Of a stretch of DNA of 64,000 bases, positions 1 through 13,568 are shown in pieces. A model generated the notes under the pieces. The model was not told where the DNA came from. It did not search any database and saw only the letters and a list, made by a program, of their open reading frames with translations. The stretch is from Acidovorax sp. sic0104 (lineage in GTDB: Bacteria > Pseudomonadota > Gammaproteobacteria > Burkholderiales > Burkholderiaceae_C), in the NCBI RefSeq assembly GCF_019219095.1, contig NZ_JAHUWH010000001.1:558001-622000 (forward strand), read 5' to 3'. The position numbers and the translations under genes were made by a program. Every line of letters starts with the position of its first letter. Position 1 is the first letter of the stretch.

Positions 1-621
1 GACGCTCTTGATCACGCCGTTGCCCACATCGCGCCACACGTCCACCCCGCCCTGCATCTGGCTCCAGAAGGCACCGTGGTCCACGCCGATCATGACCACG
101 CCCACGATCCAGCCGCCAATCACGCCCACGGCGCTGAACACCGCAGCCAGCAGCGGCATGGTGATCACACCGGCCCAGAAACGCGGAGCAAGGATGCGGC
201 GCACCGGGTCGACCGCCATCATTTCCATGGCGCTGAGCTGCTCGCCCGCCCGCATGAGGCCGATCTCGGCCGTGAGCGAGGTTCCCGCGCGGCCCGCGAA
301 CAGCAGCGCCGTGACCACGGGCCCCAGCTCGCGCACCAGCGAGAGCGCCACCAGCAGGCCCAGCGCTTCGGACGAGCCATAGCGCTGCAGCGTGTAGTAG
401 CCCTGCAGGCCCAGCACGAAGCCCACGAACAGGCCGGACACCGCGATGATGGCCAGCGAATAGTTGCCCAGGAAGTGGATCTGGTCGCGCACCAGTGCCG
501 GCCGCATGAAGGCCGCGCCCGCGAGCCGCAGCAGGCGGACGAACAAACGCGCGGCCATGCCGATGTCTGCCAGCTTGCTGCGCACGGCGAAGCCCACGTC
601 CGAAGGGTTGTACCAGCTCAC
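1..621 (-). CDS. mlaE: MlaE, phospholipid ABC transporter permease (3' end outside window)
   Basis: This is the inner-membrane permease of the Mla system, which moves phospholipids between the outer and inner membranes with MlaF, MlaD, MlaB and periplasmic MlaC. About 207 codons are visible and the gene runs off the left edge. The translation shows the conserved MlaE/YrbE core, including the motifs [19 protein letters not shown] and [18 protein letters not shown], and several hydrophobic segments. The start is a GTG whose last two bases form the start of the mlaF TGA stop (GTGA overlap), so the two genes are translationally coupled. Family assignment is firm. The C-terminal end cannot be judged. 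Confidence 0.9.
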   Translation of the reverse strand, partial: MSWYNPSDVGFAVRSKLADIGMAARLFVRLLRLAGAAFMRPALVRDQIHFLGNYSLAIIAVSGLFVGFVLGLQGYYTLQRYGSSEALGLLVALSLVRELGPVVTALLFAGRAGTSLTAEIGLMRAGEQLSAMEMMAVDPVRRILAPRFWAGVITMPLLAAVFSAVGVIGGWIVGVVMIGVDHGAFWSQMQGGVDVWRDVGNGVIKSV

Positions 622-1436
622 AGGACCTTGCCTCCCAGGGGCCCGAAATCCTCTTCCGCCGAGGGCCCTGCATAGTGGAAAGGCACCGGCCCGGTGGGCA
701 GCGCGTTCACGAACTGGTGCACCAGCGGGTCGGTGCTGGCGCGCACTTCGTCGGGCGTGCCCTGGGCCGCCACCACCCCGGCGCCCAGGATGATCACATG
801 GTCCGCCAGGCGGAATGTCTCTTCCAGGTCGTGCGAGACGATGATGCTGGTCAACCCCATGGCGTCATTGAGCTGGCGGATGAGCTGAGCGGCCGTACCC
901 AGCGAGATCGGGTCGAGCCCGGCGAAGGGCTCGTCATACATGACGAGCTCGGGGTCCAGCGCAATGGCCCGCGCCAGCGCCACCCGCCGCGCCATGCCGC
1001 CGGAGATCTGGCTGGGCATGAGGTCGCGCGCCCCGCGCAGACCCACGGCGTGCAGCTTCATGAGCACCACGTCGCGGATGAGCGTGTCGGACAGATCGGT
1101 GTGCTCGCGCAGCGGAAACGCCACGTTCTCGAAGACGGACAGGTCGGTGAACAGCGCCCCGAACTGGAACAGCATGCCCATGCGCCGGCGGGCCGCATAC
1201 AGCCCCGCAGCATCGAACCCGGCCACGTCCTGTCCGTCGAACATCACCTGCCCGCCCTGCGCCTTCTGCTGCCCGCCGATCAGGCGCAGCACCGTGGTCT
1301 TGCCGCCGCCGGAGGCCCCCATGAGCGCCGTGACCTTGCCACGCGGCACGGACAGCGTCACATCGCGCAAGATCGTGCGGTCGCCATAGGAGAACGTGAC
1401 GTTGCGCAACTCGGCAAGAAAGGAAGGCTCGGGCAT
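618..1436 (-). CDS. mlaF: MlaF, phospholipid ABC transporter ATP-binding protein
   Basis: This is the cytoplasmic ATPase of the Mla phospholipid transporter. The 272 residues match the family length. Walker A is GASGGGKT (about 40-47), the ABC signature is SGGMAR (about 145-150) and Walker B is LVMYDEP (about 164-170). It is the first gene of a leftward operon and overlaps mlaE by 4 nt. Upstream lies a promoter-like region with a perfect 10+10 palindrome, described separately. The ATG is followed by [18 protein letters not shown], a normal ABC N-terminus, so the start is likely right. Confidence 0.93.
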   Translation of the reverse strand: MPEPSFLAELRNVTFSYGDRTILRDVTLSVPRGKVTALMGASGGGKTTVLRLIGGQQKAQGGQVMFDGQDVAGFDAAGLYAARRRMGMLFQFGALFTDLSVFENVAFPLREHTDLSDTLIRDVVLMKLHAVGLRGARDLMPSQISGGMARRVALARAIALDPELVMYDEPFAGLDPISLGTAAQLIRQLNDAMGLTSIIVSHDLEETFRLADHVIILGAGVVAAQGTPDEVRASTDPLVHQFVNALPTGPVPFHYAGPSAEEDFGPLGGKVL

Positions 1437-1516
1437 GCGAAAAGGAAGGGATTCAGCGATCCGGGACTGGCCGGGGCCAGGAAAAATGGGGAGGCGGCAG
1501 CAGTGATGGTAGCCGA

Positions 1517-1550
1517 AGACTTAAACATACATTCATGTATGTTTGCAATT
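1517..1550 (-). promoter_or_regulatory. Candidate mla promoter with a TetR/AcrR-type operator
   Basis: The sequence at 1523-1544 is a perfect inverted repeat, AAACATACAT-TC-ATGTATGTTT. Read leftward, a TTGCAA hexamer and a TTTAAG hexamer lie 17 bp apart and bracket the palindrome, so a bound repressor would cover the spacer of a sigma70-like promoter for mlaF. The half-site ACATACAT resembles the operator of AcrR/TtgR-family TetR regulators. No efflux or tetR gene is next to it here. The palindrome is seen directly; the promoter and regulator assignments are inference. Confidence 0.55.
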
Positions 1551-1765
1551 TGAAGCACCTGCACGCGGAAAACAAAAAACCGCTGATGGGTATTTGCCCC
1601 CTACCGACATGGGTTCCGATTGTGCCAAGAAAGGCGAAACCGGGTGACGACAGGGTCCATGCGGCAGAAATTGCCGCCCGGACGGTCGGGCCAGGCACCG
1701 CCCGGCAGTTCGCCCACGTGCCTCAGCCACGTTCACAACACCGCATCGTGCATCGTGCGCGGCCA

Positions 1766-1792
1766 TAAAAAACGGCGCCCGCTGGCGCCGTT
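1766..1792 (-). terminator. Rho-independent terminator after gltD
   Basis: A perfect 9-bp stem (AACGGCGCC / GGCGCCGTT, 4-nt loop) at 1771-1792 is followed on the minus strand by a run of T residues. It lies about 40 bp beyond the gltD stop and closes the gltBD operon. Confidence 0.85.
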
Positions 1793-1831
1793 GAACGCCC
1801 GAGACGGGCGGGACCTGGAGATCTTGCAAGC

Positions 1832-3310
1832 TCAGCGCGGCAAATCCGAATAGCCCATCAGGAACTCGTCCACGGCCCGCGCGGCCTGGCGGCCTTCGCG
1901 GATCGCCCACACCACCAGCGACTGGCCGCGGCGGATGTCACCAGCGGCGAACACCTTGGGCACGTTGGTGGCATAGCCGCCGTCGAACTCGGTGGTGGCG
2001 CGGGCGTTGCCACGGGCGTCCTTGTCCACGCCGAAGGCTTCCAGAACGGCGGCCACAGGGCTCACGAAGCCCATGGCCAGCAGCACGAGGTCGGCCTTGA
2101 GCACCTTTTCGGAGCCGGCCACTTCGACCATCTTGCCGTCCTTCCATTCGACGCGCACGGTCTTGAGGCCGGTGACCTTGCCCTTTTCGCCGATGAACTC
2201 CTTGGTGGAGATGGCGAACTCGCGTTCGCAGCCTTCATCGTGGCTGGAGCTGGTGCGCAGCTTGATCGGCCAGTAGGGCCAGGTCATGGGGCGGTTTTCC
2301 TCGGCGGGTGGCTGGGGCATGAGCTCGAACTGCGTGACGCTCACGGCGCCGTGGCGGTTGCTGGTGCCCACGCAGTCGGAACCGGTGTCGCCGCCACCGA
2401 TCACGATGACGTGCTTGCCGTCGGCGCGCAGCTGGCCCTTGAGCTTGTCGCCCGCGTTGACCTTGTTCTGCTGCGGCAGGAACTCCATCGCGAAGTGGAT
2501 GCCGTCCAGGTCGCGGCCGGGCACGGGCAGGTCGCGCGACTGCTCGGCACCGCCGGTCAGCAGCACGGCGTCGAAGTCCTTGTGCAGTTGCTCGGGCGTG
2601 ATGGTTTCCTTGGCCCAGTTGGTCACCTTGGAATCCTTGCCCAGGCCATCCTTGGCGGCGCCCACGAACACGCCGGTGCGGATGGTCACGCCTTCGGCTT
2701 CCATCTGCTTGGCACGGCGGTCGATGTGCGACTTCTCCATCTTGAAGTCAGGGATGCCATAGCGCAGCAGGCCACCGATGCGGTCGTTCTTCTCGAACAG
2801 CGTGACGCTGTGCCCGGCGCGCGCCAGTTGCTGCGCTGCTGCCATGCCCGCGGGGCCCGAGCCCACCACGGCGACCTTCTTGCCGGTCTGGTGCTTGGCG
2901 GGGCGCGGCTGCACCCAGCCTTCGTCCCAGGCGCGGTCGATGATCGCGTGCTCGATGGACTTGATACCCACGGCGTCGTCGTTCACGTTGAGAACGCAGG
3001 CGGCCTCGCAGGGCGCGGGGCAGATGCGGCCGGTGAACTCGGGGAAGTTGTTGGTGCTGTGCAGCACCTCGATCGCGCTCTTCCAGTCCTGGTGATAGAC
3101 CAGGTCGTTGAAGTCCGGAATGATGTTGTTGACGGGGCAGCCGCTGTTGCAGAACGGCGTGCCGCAGTCCATGCAGCGCGCGCCCTGGATCTTGGCCTGC
3201 GCGTCATCGAGACCGATGACGAATTCCTTGTAGTGCTTCAGGCGCTCGCCGACGGGCTTGTAGCCCTCTTCGATGCGCTCGTATTCCATGAAGCCGGTGG
3301 TCTTTCCCAT
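1832..3310 (-). CDS. gltD: Glutamate synthase (NADPH) small subunit
   Basis: GltD takes electrons from NADPH through FAD and Fe-S clusters and passes them to GltB, which makes glutamate from glutamine and 2-oxoglutarate. The 492 residues are the usual length. An N-terminal cysteine cluster (Cys46, 49, 54 and 58, then Cys97, 101 and 105) binds 4Fe-4S centres. An FAD Rossmann motif ([11 protein letters not shown], about 150) and a second dinucleotide-binding motif (IGGGDTGSD, about 300) follow. It lies 54 bp downstream of gltB on the same strand and ends before a strong terminator. Confidence 0.96.
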   Translation of the reverse strand: MGKTTGFMEYERIEEGYKPVGERLKHYKEFVIGLDDAQAKIQGARCMDCGTPFCNSGCPVNNIIPDFNDLVYHQDWKSAIEVLHSTNNFPEFTGRICPAPCEAACVLNVNDDAVGIKSIEHAIIDRAWDEGWVQPRPAKHQTGKKVAVVGSGPAGMAAAQQLARAGHSVTLFEKNDRIGGLLRYGIPDFKMEKSHIDRRAKQMEAEGVTIRTGVFVGAAKDGLGKDSKVTNWAKETITPEQLHKDFDAVLLTGGAEQSRDLPVPGRDLDGIHFAMEFLPQQNKVNAGDKLKGQLRADGKHVIVIGGGDTGSDCVGTSNRHGAVSVTQFELMPQPPAEENRPMTWPYWPIKLRTSSSHDEGCEREFAISTKEFIGEKGKVTGLKTVRVEWKDGKMVEVAGSEKVLKADLVLLAMGFVSPVAAVLEAFGVDKDARGNARATTEFDGGYATNVPKVFAAGDIRRGQSLVVWAIREGRQAARAVDEFLMGYSDLPR

Positions 3311-3364
3311 GACGGTGTCCTTGTATCTCTATCTATGAATCGGAGTGCGGGGTTGCAGCGCGCC

Positions 3365-8098
<4,734 letters not shown>

Positions 8099-8131
8099 GG
8101 CGCACTCCTCATGTTTTTCGCAGGGAGTTGA

Positions 8132-8160
8132 AGATTAGTGCATTGCAACATGCGTGGCAA
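8132..8160 (-). promoter_or_regulatory. Possible gltB promoter
   Basis: Reading leftward, TTGCCA (8160-8155) and TAATCT (8137-8132) are 17 bp apart and lie 34 bp or more upstream of the gltB start. The -10 match is weak. The transposase-associated element begins only 8 bp further upstream. Confidence 0.3.
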
Positions 8161-8167
8161 GCATATT

Positions 8168-9031
8168 AATTGGGGTCAGATTCCAAAATAATGCCCTAGT
8201 ATTTGAATCAGGGATTTATAAGGGACACATCAAAAACAATAGCAATTTGCGCTTGATGGCATTGGATCAGTCTTGATTTTTCTCTGGAATCAGATGCATT
8301 GCGGGCCGTCCAGCCCTGCCCCGCGTCAGCCGGCGGGAAGTGTGTTTCTGCAACTCGGCAATGAACTCCGGGTCGCCAAGCGCCCAGCCGCTGAGCGCAG
8401 AGTCAGTCAACGCAGTCTGGTCCTGCGAGCCGATTCCCGCGTGAACGGCTGCCGCATAAGCGGCCTCGCGTGCGAAAGGCGTGTTGCCCAGCCCCCAGTA
8501 CAGGGCGTGTGGAGTGAGCAAGCGGTCCACCCGCAGCCCCAGCCAGTGCGCATGGCTGGACCAGGGGTAGTCCACAGCCTGGGCCACTGCCCCGGAGCGC
8601 ACCGGGTTCAGGTCCAGATACACCATGCAGGGCAGCAGGTAGCGCTCGGCCTGCAGCACCGTGGAGCGGTATCTGCCCTCCCACAGCGTGCCGGTGCGGC
8701 CATGGCGGGCATTGAAGTACTGCACGTAGCGGCGCCCCACGGCCTGCATCATCTGCGGCAGCCCGTCTGCCGTGGAAGGCGTCGCCACCACATGGAAGTG
8801 GTTGTCCATGAGCACGTAGGCGTGGATCGCCACGCCATGGCGCAGGGCGTTGTCCGCCAGCAGCGAGAGCATGGCCTCGAAGTCCTCGCGGTCCACGAAG
8901 ATGGCCTGGCGGTTGTTGCCGCGCTGGATGACGTGGTGGACGTGACCGGGCAAGGTCAGGCGCGGAAGACGGGCCATGGAAAACTCGCGATGGACGAAGC
9001 CCGCGATGATAAGGCGAACCTGTCCCCGATT
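8168..9031 (-). mobile_element. REP-associated transposase element with imperfect inverted ends
   Basis: The transposase gene is bracketed by AATTGGGGTCAGATTC (8168-8183) and, on the opposite strand at the other side (9016-9031), AATCGGGGACAGGTTC. Thirteen of 16 bases agree. Similar GGGGTCAG/GGGGACAG motifs often flank single-copy Y1 transposase genes in proteobacteria (general knowledge). The element is about 0.86 kb and sits in the space upstream of gltB. No target-site duplication is evident, as expected for Y1 enzymes. Confidence 0.6.
8267..8977 (-). CDS. REP-associated tyrosine (Y1_Tnp) transposase
   Basis: This 236-residue protein belongs to the IS200-like/RAYT group of single-strand transposases. 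It begins MARLPRLTLPGHVHHVIQRGN, typical of the family, and carries the metal-binding motif HFH in DNHFHVVA at about residues 60-63. A following helix with YVQYFNARHGRTGTLWEGRY holds the likely nucleophilic tyrosine. Family members are domesticated and often linked to REP palindromes. The gene appears intact and lies between gltB and the methyltransferase gene, all on the minus strand. Its start lacks a strong ribosome-binding site. Confidence 0.85.
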   Translation of the reverse strand: MARLPRLTLPGHVHHVIQRGNNRQAIFVDREDFEAMLSLLADNALRHGVAIHAYVLMDNHFHVVATPSTADGLPQMMQAVGRRYVQYFNARHGRTGTLWEGRYRSTVLQAERYLLPCMVYLDLNPVRSGAVAQAVDYPWSSHAHWLGLRVDRLLTPHALYWGLGNTPFAREAAYAAAVHAGIGSQDQTALTDSALSGWALGDPEFIAELQKHTSRRLTRGRAGRPAMHLIPEKNQD

Positions 9032-9066
9032 GAAACGCCCAGGGGCAGATGGCCTGCCGCTGTGCT

Positions 9067-10062
9067 TCAGCCCCCGGCGGCGCCCTCAGCGCAGGCATCC
9101 ACCGGCGCCTGGCGATCCAGGCCGAATCGGCTGGCGAGCGCGTCTTGCAGCCCGAACTCTTCCAGGATGGCCCGCAGCCGCTCGGCCGCACTGCGCTTTT
9201 TCTGGCCGGTGTAGCGGGCGATGATGAGCTCGTTCTTCATGCTGTGCTCCCAGCCCACCAGCTCCGTCACCGTCACCTGGTAACCGTTGGCCTCCAGGTA
9301 CAGACAGCGCAGCACATTGGTGACCTGGCTGCCCAGTTCGCGCGTGTGAAGGGGGTGGCGCCACAGCTCGGCCAATGGCGTGCGTGCCAGTTGCAGCGCC
9401 TTGCCCTGGCGCAGGCAGGCCGCCATTTCGGCCTGGCAGCATGGAACAAGCACCATCGCCCGGGCGCGCTTTTGCAGGCCGAACGCGATGGCGTCGTCAG
9501 TCGCCGTATCGCAGGCGTGCAAGGCCGTGACGACGTCGATCCTTGCGGGCAGTTCGTTTGCATCGGCGGATTCAGCCACGGACACGTTGAGGAACGACAT
9601 GCGCTCGAACCCCAGCTTGTGGGCCAGCAGGCGCGATTTATCGACCAGTTCGGCGCGAGTCTCCACGCCATAGATCTGTCCCCGGCCGAGTGCCTTGAAG
9701 TACAGGTCGTACAGGATGAAGCCCAGGTAGGACTTCCCCGCCCCATGGTCGGCCAGGGTGGGCCCCTGTTCGCCGGATGACAGCTCGGCCAGCAAGGGTT
9801 CGATGAAGTTGAACAGGTGGTATACCTGCTTGAGCTTGCGGCGCGAGTCCTGGTTCAGCCGTCCGTCGCGGGTCAGGATGTGCAGCTCCTTTAGCAGCTC
9901 TATCGACTGCCCGGGGCGCAGCTCGGAGAGCTCGGGCGCCTGGGGCGGGGACGCCTGCGCTGCCTTGCCATCGCCCTTGTTGCCGCCTGTCCTGCCCGCC
10001 TGCCCGGCCTGGCCGCGGGGCGATGCCGCCGCTGCACCCTTGCTCATTGCCTGGCCCTTCAT
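9067..10062 (-). CDS. SAM-dependent methyltransferase (Methyltransf_32-like), substrate unknown
   Basis: This is a 331-residue cytoplasmic protein. The first 55 residues or so are low complexity (Ala, Gly, Lys). The Rossmann-like core carries LADHGAGKSYLGF (motif I region), an acidic YGVETR strand end (motif II), VVTALHACDTATDDAI and a VPCCQAE motif. This layout matches the Methyltransf_32 group, which includes eukaryotic GSTCD/METTL25-like proteins. The substrate is not known to me. The gene overlaps the upstream DUF1415 gene by 4 nt (ATGA), so the two are co-translated. The start could instead be Met6. Confidence 0.7.
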   Translation of the reverse strand: MKGQAMSKGAAAASPRGQAGQAGRTGGNKGDGKAAQASPPQAPELSELRPGQSIELLKELHILTRDGRLNQDSRRKLKQVYHLFNFIEPLLAELSSGEQGPTLADHGAGKSYLGFILYDLYFKALGRGQIYGVETRAELVDKSRLLAHKLGFERMSFLNVSVAESADANELPARIDVVTALHACDTATDDAIAFGLQKRARAMVLVPCCQAEMAACLRQGKALQLARTPLAELWRHPLHTRELGSQVTNVLRCLYLEANGYQVTVTELVGWEHSMKNELIIARYTGQKKRSAAERLRAILEEFGLQDALASRFGLDRQAPVDACAEGAAGG

Positions 10063-10712
10063 GGTGCTACCGCCCGCACCGTGGTCACGGCATCATCGCC
10101 ACTGGGGCCCACGCCCAACTCCGTCCACCCTTGCGGGCCCAGCGCTTCCAGCACCTCCATGTTTTTCTCGAAGATGCTTTCCGCGTCGGGAAAGGCTTCG
10201 ACGGCACGGTCGATGCTTTCCTCGCGCAGCAGGTGCAGCGTGGGATAGGGAGAGCGGTTCGTGCAATTGGTCACGTCGTCAGCATCGGTGCCGGCAAACT
10301 GGAATTGCGGGTGAAAGCTGGCGATCTGCAGTGTGCCGTCCAGCTCCATATCCTCGAGCAATGCTTCCGCGTGGCCGAGGAAGTCATTGAAATCGAGAAA
10401 ATCCTGCAGGCAGTGCGGCAGGATGATCAAAGTGGTGTCGCGCTTTTGCGCAGGGGTCTCCACCAGTGCAGTGAGCTCATCGCGCAGCAGCTCCAGCACC
10501 TCCCCGAGATCGGCGGACAACGCCAAGGCATAGTGGATCTGGCCCTTGACATGGACGCCTTTGGCGAACGGGCAGAGGTTCAAGCCGATGACAGCCTGCT
10601 CAAGCCAGCGCACGGTGTCGCTGATGAACGCAGTGGCGGCAGCAGAATCCAGGGATCGCGCCGAACCGGCGGAAGAGGGAAGCGTCATGAAGAGAAAAGG
10701 CGCGCGGCACAA
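10059..10712 (-). CDS. DUF1415 family protein
   Basis: This 217-residue cytoplasmic protein has conserved DUF1415 features: VRWLEQAVIGLNLCPFAKGV near the N-terminus, LIILPHCLQDFLDFNDFL in the middle and a late SPYPTLHLLREESIDRAV block. The function of the family is unknown. It is translationally coupled to the downstream methyltransferase gene (4-nt overlap). The 235 bp between it and dgt hold two short hairpins (10753-10769 and 10780-10794) with no T-run. Confidence 0.85.
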   Translation of the reverse strand: MCRAPFLFMTLPSSAGSARSLDSAAATAFISDTVRWLEQAVIGLNLCPFAKGVHVKGQIHYALALSADLGEVLELLRDELTALVETPAQKRDTTLIILPHCLQDFLDFNDFLGHAEALLEDMELDGTLQIASFHPQFQFAGTDADDVTNCTNRSPYPTLHLLREESIDRAVEAFPDAESIFEKNMEVLEALGPQGWTELGVGPSGDDAVTTVRAVAP

Positions 10713-10947
10713 GGAGGGACGCTGATTTTACCGGGGTGCACTTTTCAGGCGCTTCGCCAGGCTGGCGAACACCCGTGGCGTGCTCCGAGAGCACCTTCAC
10801 CGATGGCGCCGGACGGCGCGGGGCAAACGCGTCATCCGCGTGGCGCAGGGGCGTGGTGCCAGCGGCCAAGCGATTTGGCCAGCAGTCCCGGCCTAGCCCA
10901 GCAGCCTTTTCGATGGCGCGCTGTCTTGCCACGCCAGCGTTGCGCCC

Positions 10948-12114
10948 CTAGCCGGCCAACAGGCGCAGGCCCGTCAGTCGTTCGTGCTCACGCGCAGCAA
11001 AACGGTCTGTCATGCCCGCAATGAAGTCGGCTACGGCACGCGCCCGCAGCGGCCCTTCGTCCAGGCCTGCCTGCTCTGCAAAGGCTGCCTTCATTTCACC
11101 TGGAGATGCTGTGTACGCCTCGAACAAGTCCCGCACCACCTGCTGTGCGAGGCCGGTGGTTTCCATCACCTGGGGGTGCCGGTAGAGATTCTTGAAAAGA
11201 AAGCGCTTGAGCACCTGCGAACTCTCGCGCATGGGCTCGCTGAACATCACAAGGGCCGGCGCACGGCGCACGGCATCCACGCCATCGGGCGCTACCCGCC
11301 GAATAGCCGCCTGGGTCGTGTCAATGACATCGTAGACCTGGTCGCTCAGCATGCGGCGTATGGCCTCGTACAGCAGGCGCCGCTGCTGCGAAGGCTGGGC
11401 CAGGTCCGGGTGGCTCGACAGCGCCGCCACGCGGTATCTGTCGAACAATGGCACCTCTTGCAACTGCGCCAGCGTTATCAGCCCGGACCGCACTCCATCG
11501 TCAATGTCATGGGCGTTGTAGGCGATTTCGTCTGCGAGATTGCACAACTGCGCCTCCAGGCCGGGCTGCTCGCGGCGCAGGAAACGCGCGCCGACTCCAC
11601 CGGGTTCCAGAGCTTCCAGTTGCTCGGCGTGGGTGCGAGAACAATGCTTGAGCACCCCTTCCCGGGTTTCGAACGTGAGATTCAGACCGTCGTACTGCGG
11701 GTAGCGCTCCTCGAGCTTGTCGACCACACGCAGACTCTGCAGGTTGTGCTCGAAGCCTCCGTGGTCCGCCATGCAGGCATGCAGCGCATCCTGCCCGGCA
11801 TGGCCGAAGGGCGTATGGCCCAGGTCGTGGGCCAGAGAGATCGCTTCCACCAGATCTTCGTTGATGCGCAGTGACCGTGCAATCGACCGGCCCAGTTGCG
11901 CCACCTCCAGCGAATGTGTGAGCCTTGTGCGGAACAGGTCGCCTTCGTGGTTCAGGAACACCTGGGTCTTGTACACCAGGCGCCGGAAGGCGGTGGAGTG
12001 CACGATGCGATCCCTGTCGCGCTGGTAATCGGTGCGCGTGGGGGCCGGAGCTTCAGCGTAGCGCCGCCCCCGGGACCGCGCTGGATCGGATGCGTAGGGT
12101 GCGAGGGACAACAT
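10948..12114 (-). CDS. dgt: dGTPase-like HD-domain triphosphohydrolase
   Basis: The protein is an HD-domain enzyme that splits dNTPs into deoxynucleoside and triphosphate. Metal-binding motifs include LTHSLEVAQ and LAHDLGHTPFGHAG (the HD pair). I chose the ATG at 12114, giving 388 residues starting MLSLAPYASD, because family proteins start there. An upstream TTG at 12228 would add 38 unusual residues and overlap aroB. The position directly downstream of aroB on the same strand matches other betaproteobacteria (aroB-dgt). Confidence 0.9.
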   Translation of the reverse strand: MLSLAPYASDPARSRGRRYAEAPAPTRTDYQRDRDRIVHSTAFRRLVYKTQVFLNHEGDLFRTRLTHSLEVAQLGRSIARSLRINEDLVEAISLAHDLGHTPFGHAGQDALHACMADHGGFEHNLQSLRVVDKLEERYPQYDGLNLTFETREGVLKHCSRTHAEQLEALEPGGVGARFLRREQPGLEAQLCNLADEIAYNAHDIDDGVRSGLITLAQLQEVPLFDRYRVAALSSHPDLAQPSQQRRLLYEAIRRMLSDQVYDVIDTTQAAIRRVAPDGVDAVRRAPALVMFSEPMRESSQVLKRFLFKNLYRHPQVMETTGLAQQVVRDLFEAYTASPGEMKAAFAEQAGLDEGPLRARAVADFIAGMTDRFAAREHERLTGLRLLAG

Positions 12115-12205
12115 CGGAAGTAAAAGACTGATCCGCGCCTTGTTTATGAAAGTGAGCGAGGGGCTGTACTCGCCCGCTCCACGACAACCATCTTCACCAT
12201 CGTCG

Positions 12206-13312
12206 TCATGAAGCGCAGCAATCGTCAATCACGGCCCGCACCAGCGCATCAGGCGCGCAGCGCACCGCTGCACGGCCAGGGCCATCGATCACCACGAACC
12301 GGATCTCGCCACCCTCTGCCTTCTTGTCGACACGCATGAGCTCAAGGTACCGGCCGGCATTGTCTTTGGCATCCAGCAAAGCCCCCCGCACGGGAAGTCC
12401 GGCGCGGGCAATCAATGCCCTGAGCCGCCGCACAAAGGCCGCATCCACGAGGCCCAGGCGGCAAGACAGTTCCGCCGCCATCACCATGCCGGCGCCAACG
12501 CCTTCGCCATGCAGCCAGGCACCGTAGCCCATGCCCGCTTCGATCGCATGGCCGAAAGTGTGGCCAAAATTCAGGATCGCCCTCAGTCCGGACTCCCGCT
12601 CGTCCTGACCGACCACCCAGGCTTTGATCTCGCAGCTGCGGCGCACCGCGTGGGCCAAGGCTGCACGGTCTCGCGCCATCAGCGCATCGATATGGGACTC
12701 CAGCCAGTCCAGAAATGCCATGTCGGCAATCGGGCCGTACTTGATCACCTCTGCCAGCCCCGCGCTGAGCTCGCGCGGCGGCAGTGTGTCGAGTACATCA
12801 AGATCACAAACAACCAGCTGCGGCTGATAGAACGCGCCGATCATGTTCTTCCCGAGGGGATGGTTGATCGCGGTCTTTCCGCCTACGGAAGAGTCCACCT
12901 GCGCGAGCAGCGTAGTCGGGACCTGCACAAATGGCACGCCGCGCATATAGCTTGCCGCGGCGAAACCGGTCATGTCTCCCACCACACCGCCGCCCAGAGC
13001 GAACAGGACCGTCTTGCGGTCACAGCCTTGCTCCAGCAGCGTGTCGAAGATTTTTTGCAGCGTTTGCCAGTTCTTGTGCTCCTCACCATCGGGGAGCTGC
13101 ACTTCATGAACCTGCGCATAGCGGGCTGCCAAAGCCGTGCGCAAGGCTGATGCATAGAGAGGCGCAACTGTTGTATTGCTGACCACTAGCGCGGTGCTGG
13201 CTTTGGGGAGACCTGCGTACGTGCTGGCGTCGCCCAAAAGCCCGCCGCCGATGACGATCTGATAGCTGCGCTCGTCCAAATCTATTGCGACTTGCTGGGG
13301 TGTGGAGGGCAT
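12206..13312 (-). CDS. aroB: 3-dehydroquinate synthase
   Basis: AroB converts DAHP to 3-dehydroquinate, the second step of the shikimate pathway, using NAD and a metal ion. The 368 residues are full length. The NAD/metal core is clear: [14 protein letters not shown], then [20 protein letters not shown], then [10 protein letters not shown] and HGEGV, which supply metal-ligand histidines. It is followed by dgt. aroK, the usual upstream neighbour, is absent and a terminator separates aroB from the lipoprotein/pil genes, so aroB likely has its own promoter between 13313 and 13490. Confidence 0.96.
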   Translation of the reverse strand: MPSTPQQVAIDLDERSYQIVIGGGLLGDASTYAGLPKASTALVVSNTTVAPLYASALRTALAARYAQVHEVQLPDGEEHKNWQTLQKIFDTLLEQGCDRKTVLFALGGGVVGDMTGFAAASYMRGVPFVQVPTTLLAQVDSSVGGKTAINHPLGKNMIGAFYQPQLVVCDLDVLDTLPPRELSAGLAEVIKYGPIADMAFLDWLESHIDALMARDRAALAHAVRRSCEIKAWVVGQDERESGLRAILNFGHTFGHAIEAGMGYGAWLHGEGVGAGMVMAAELSCRLGLVDAAFVRRLRALIARAGLPVRGALLDAKDNAGRYLELMRVDKKAEGGEIRFVVIDGPGRAAVRCAPDALVRAVIDDCCAS

Positions 13313-13492
13313 GAGCTTGTATTAGTGGGTGAATGACAACAAGGATAGCAATGCTGCCTAGGGTTCATGCACCGTTCGCATGAATCTGGGGATATTTCAC
13401 ACAGCGGTTTCCAGAACGATCGACCACCGTTGCAACAGAAAGCATAAAGCAACACCGAATGAACATGGGACCGCAGGCCATCAGCTGGTGAG

Positions 13493-13522
13493 GCAAAAAA
13501 AATCCCCGGCGAGCCGGGGATT
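13493..13522 (-). terminator. Strong terminator after the lipoprotein gene
   Basis: A perfect 10-bp stem (AATCCCCGGC / GCCGGGGATT, 2-nt loop) at 13501-13522 is followed on the minus strand by eight T residues. It closes leftward transcription from the pil operon and lipoprotein gene before aroB. Confidence 0.9.
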
Positions 13523-13568
13523 GAATTGTGAGGCGCAGCTAGCAATGTGCTAACGCGGCCACAAGCTC

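Larger units (their letters stand above)
1437..1831. other. Intergenic region between mlaF and gltD
   Basis: This stretch of about 395 bp holds the mla promoter/operator (around 1517-1550) and the gltD terminator (around 1766-1792). The small open frames in it lack family resemblance and overlap these signals. I see no gene. Confidence 0.6.

Noticed and set aside
10753-10794. Two 6-bp hairpins between the DUF1415 and dgt genes as terminators.
   Set aside because: Stems are short and no T-run follows on either strand.
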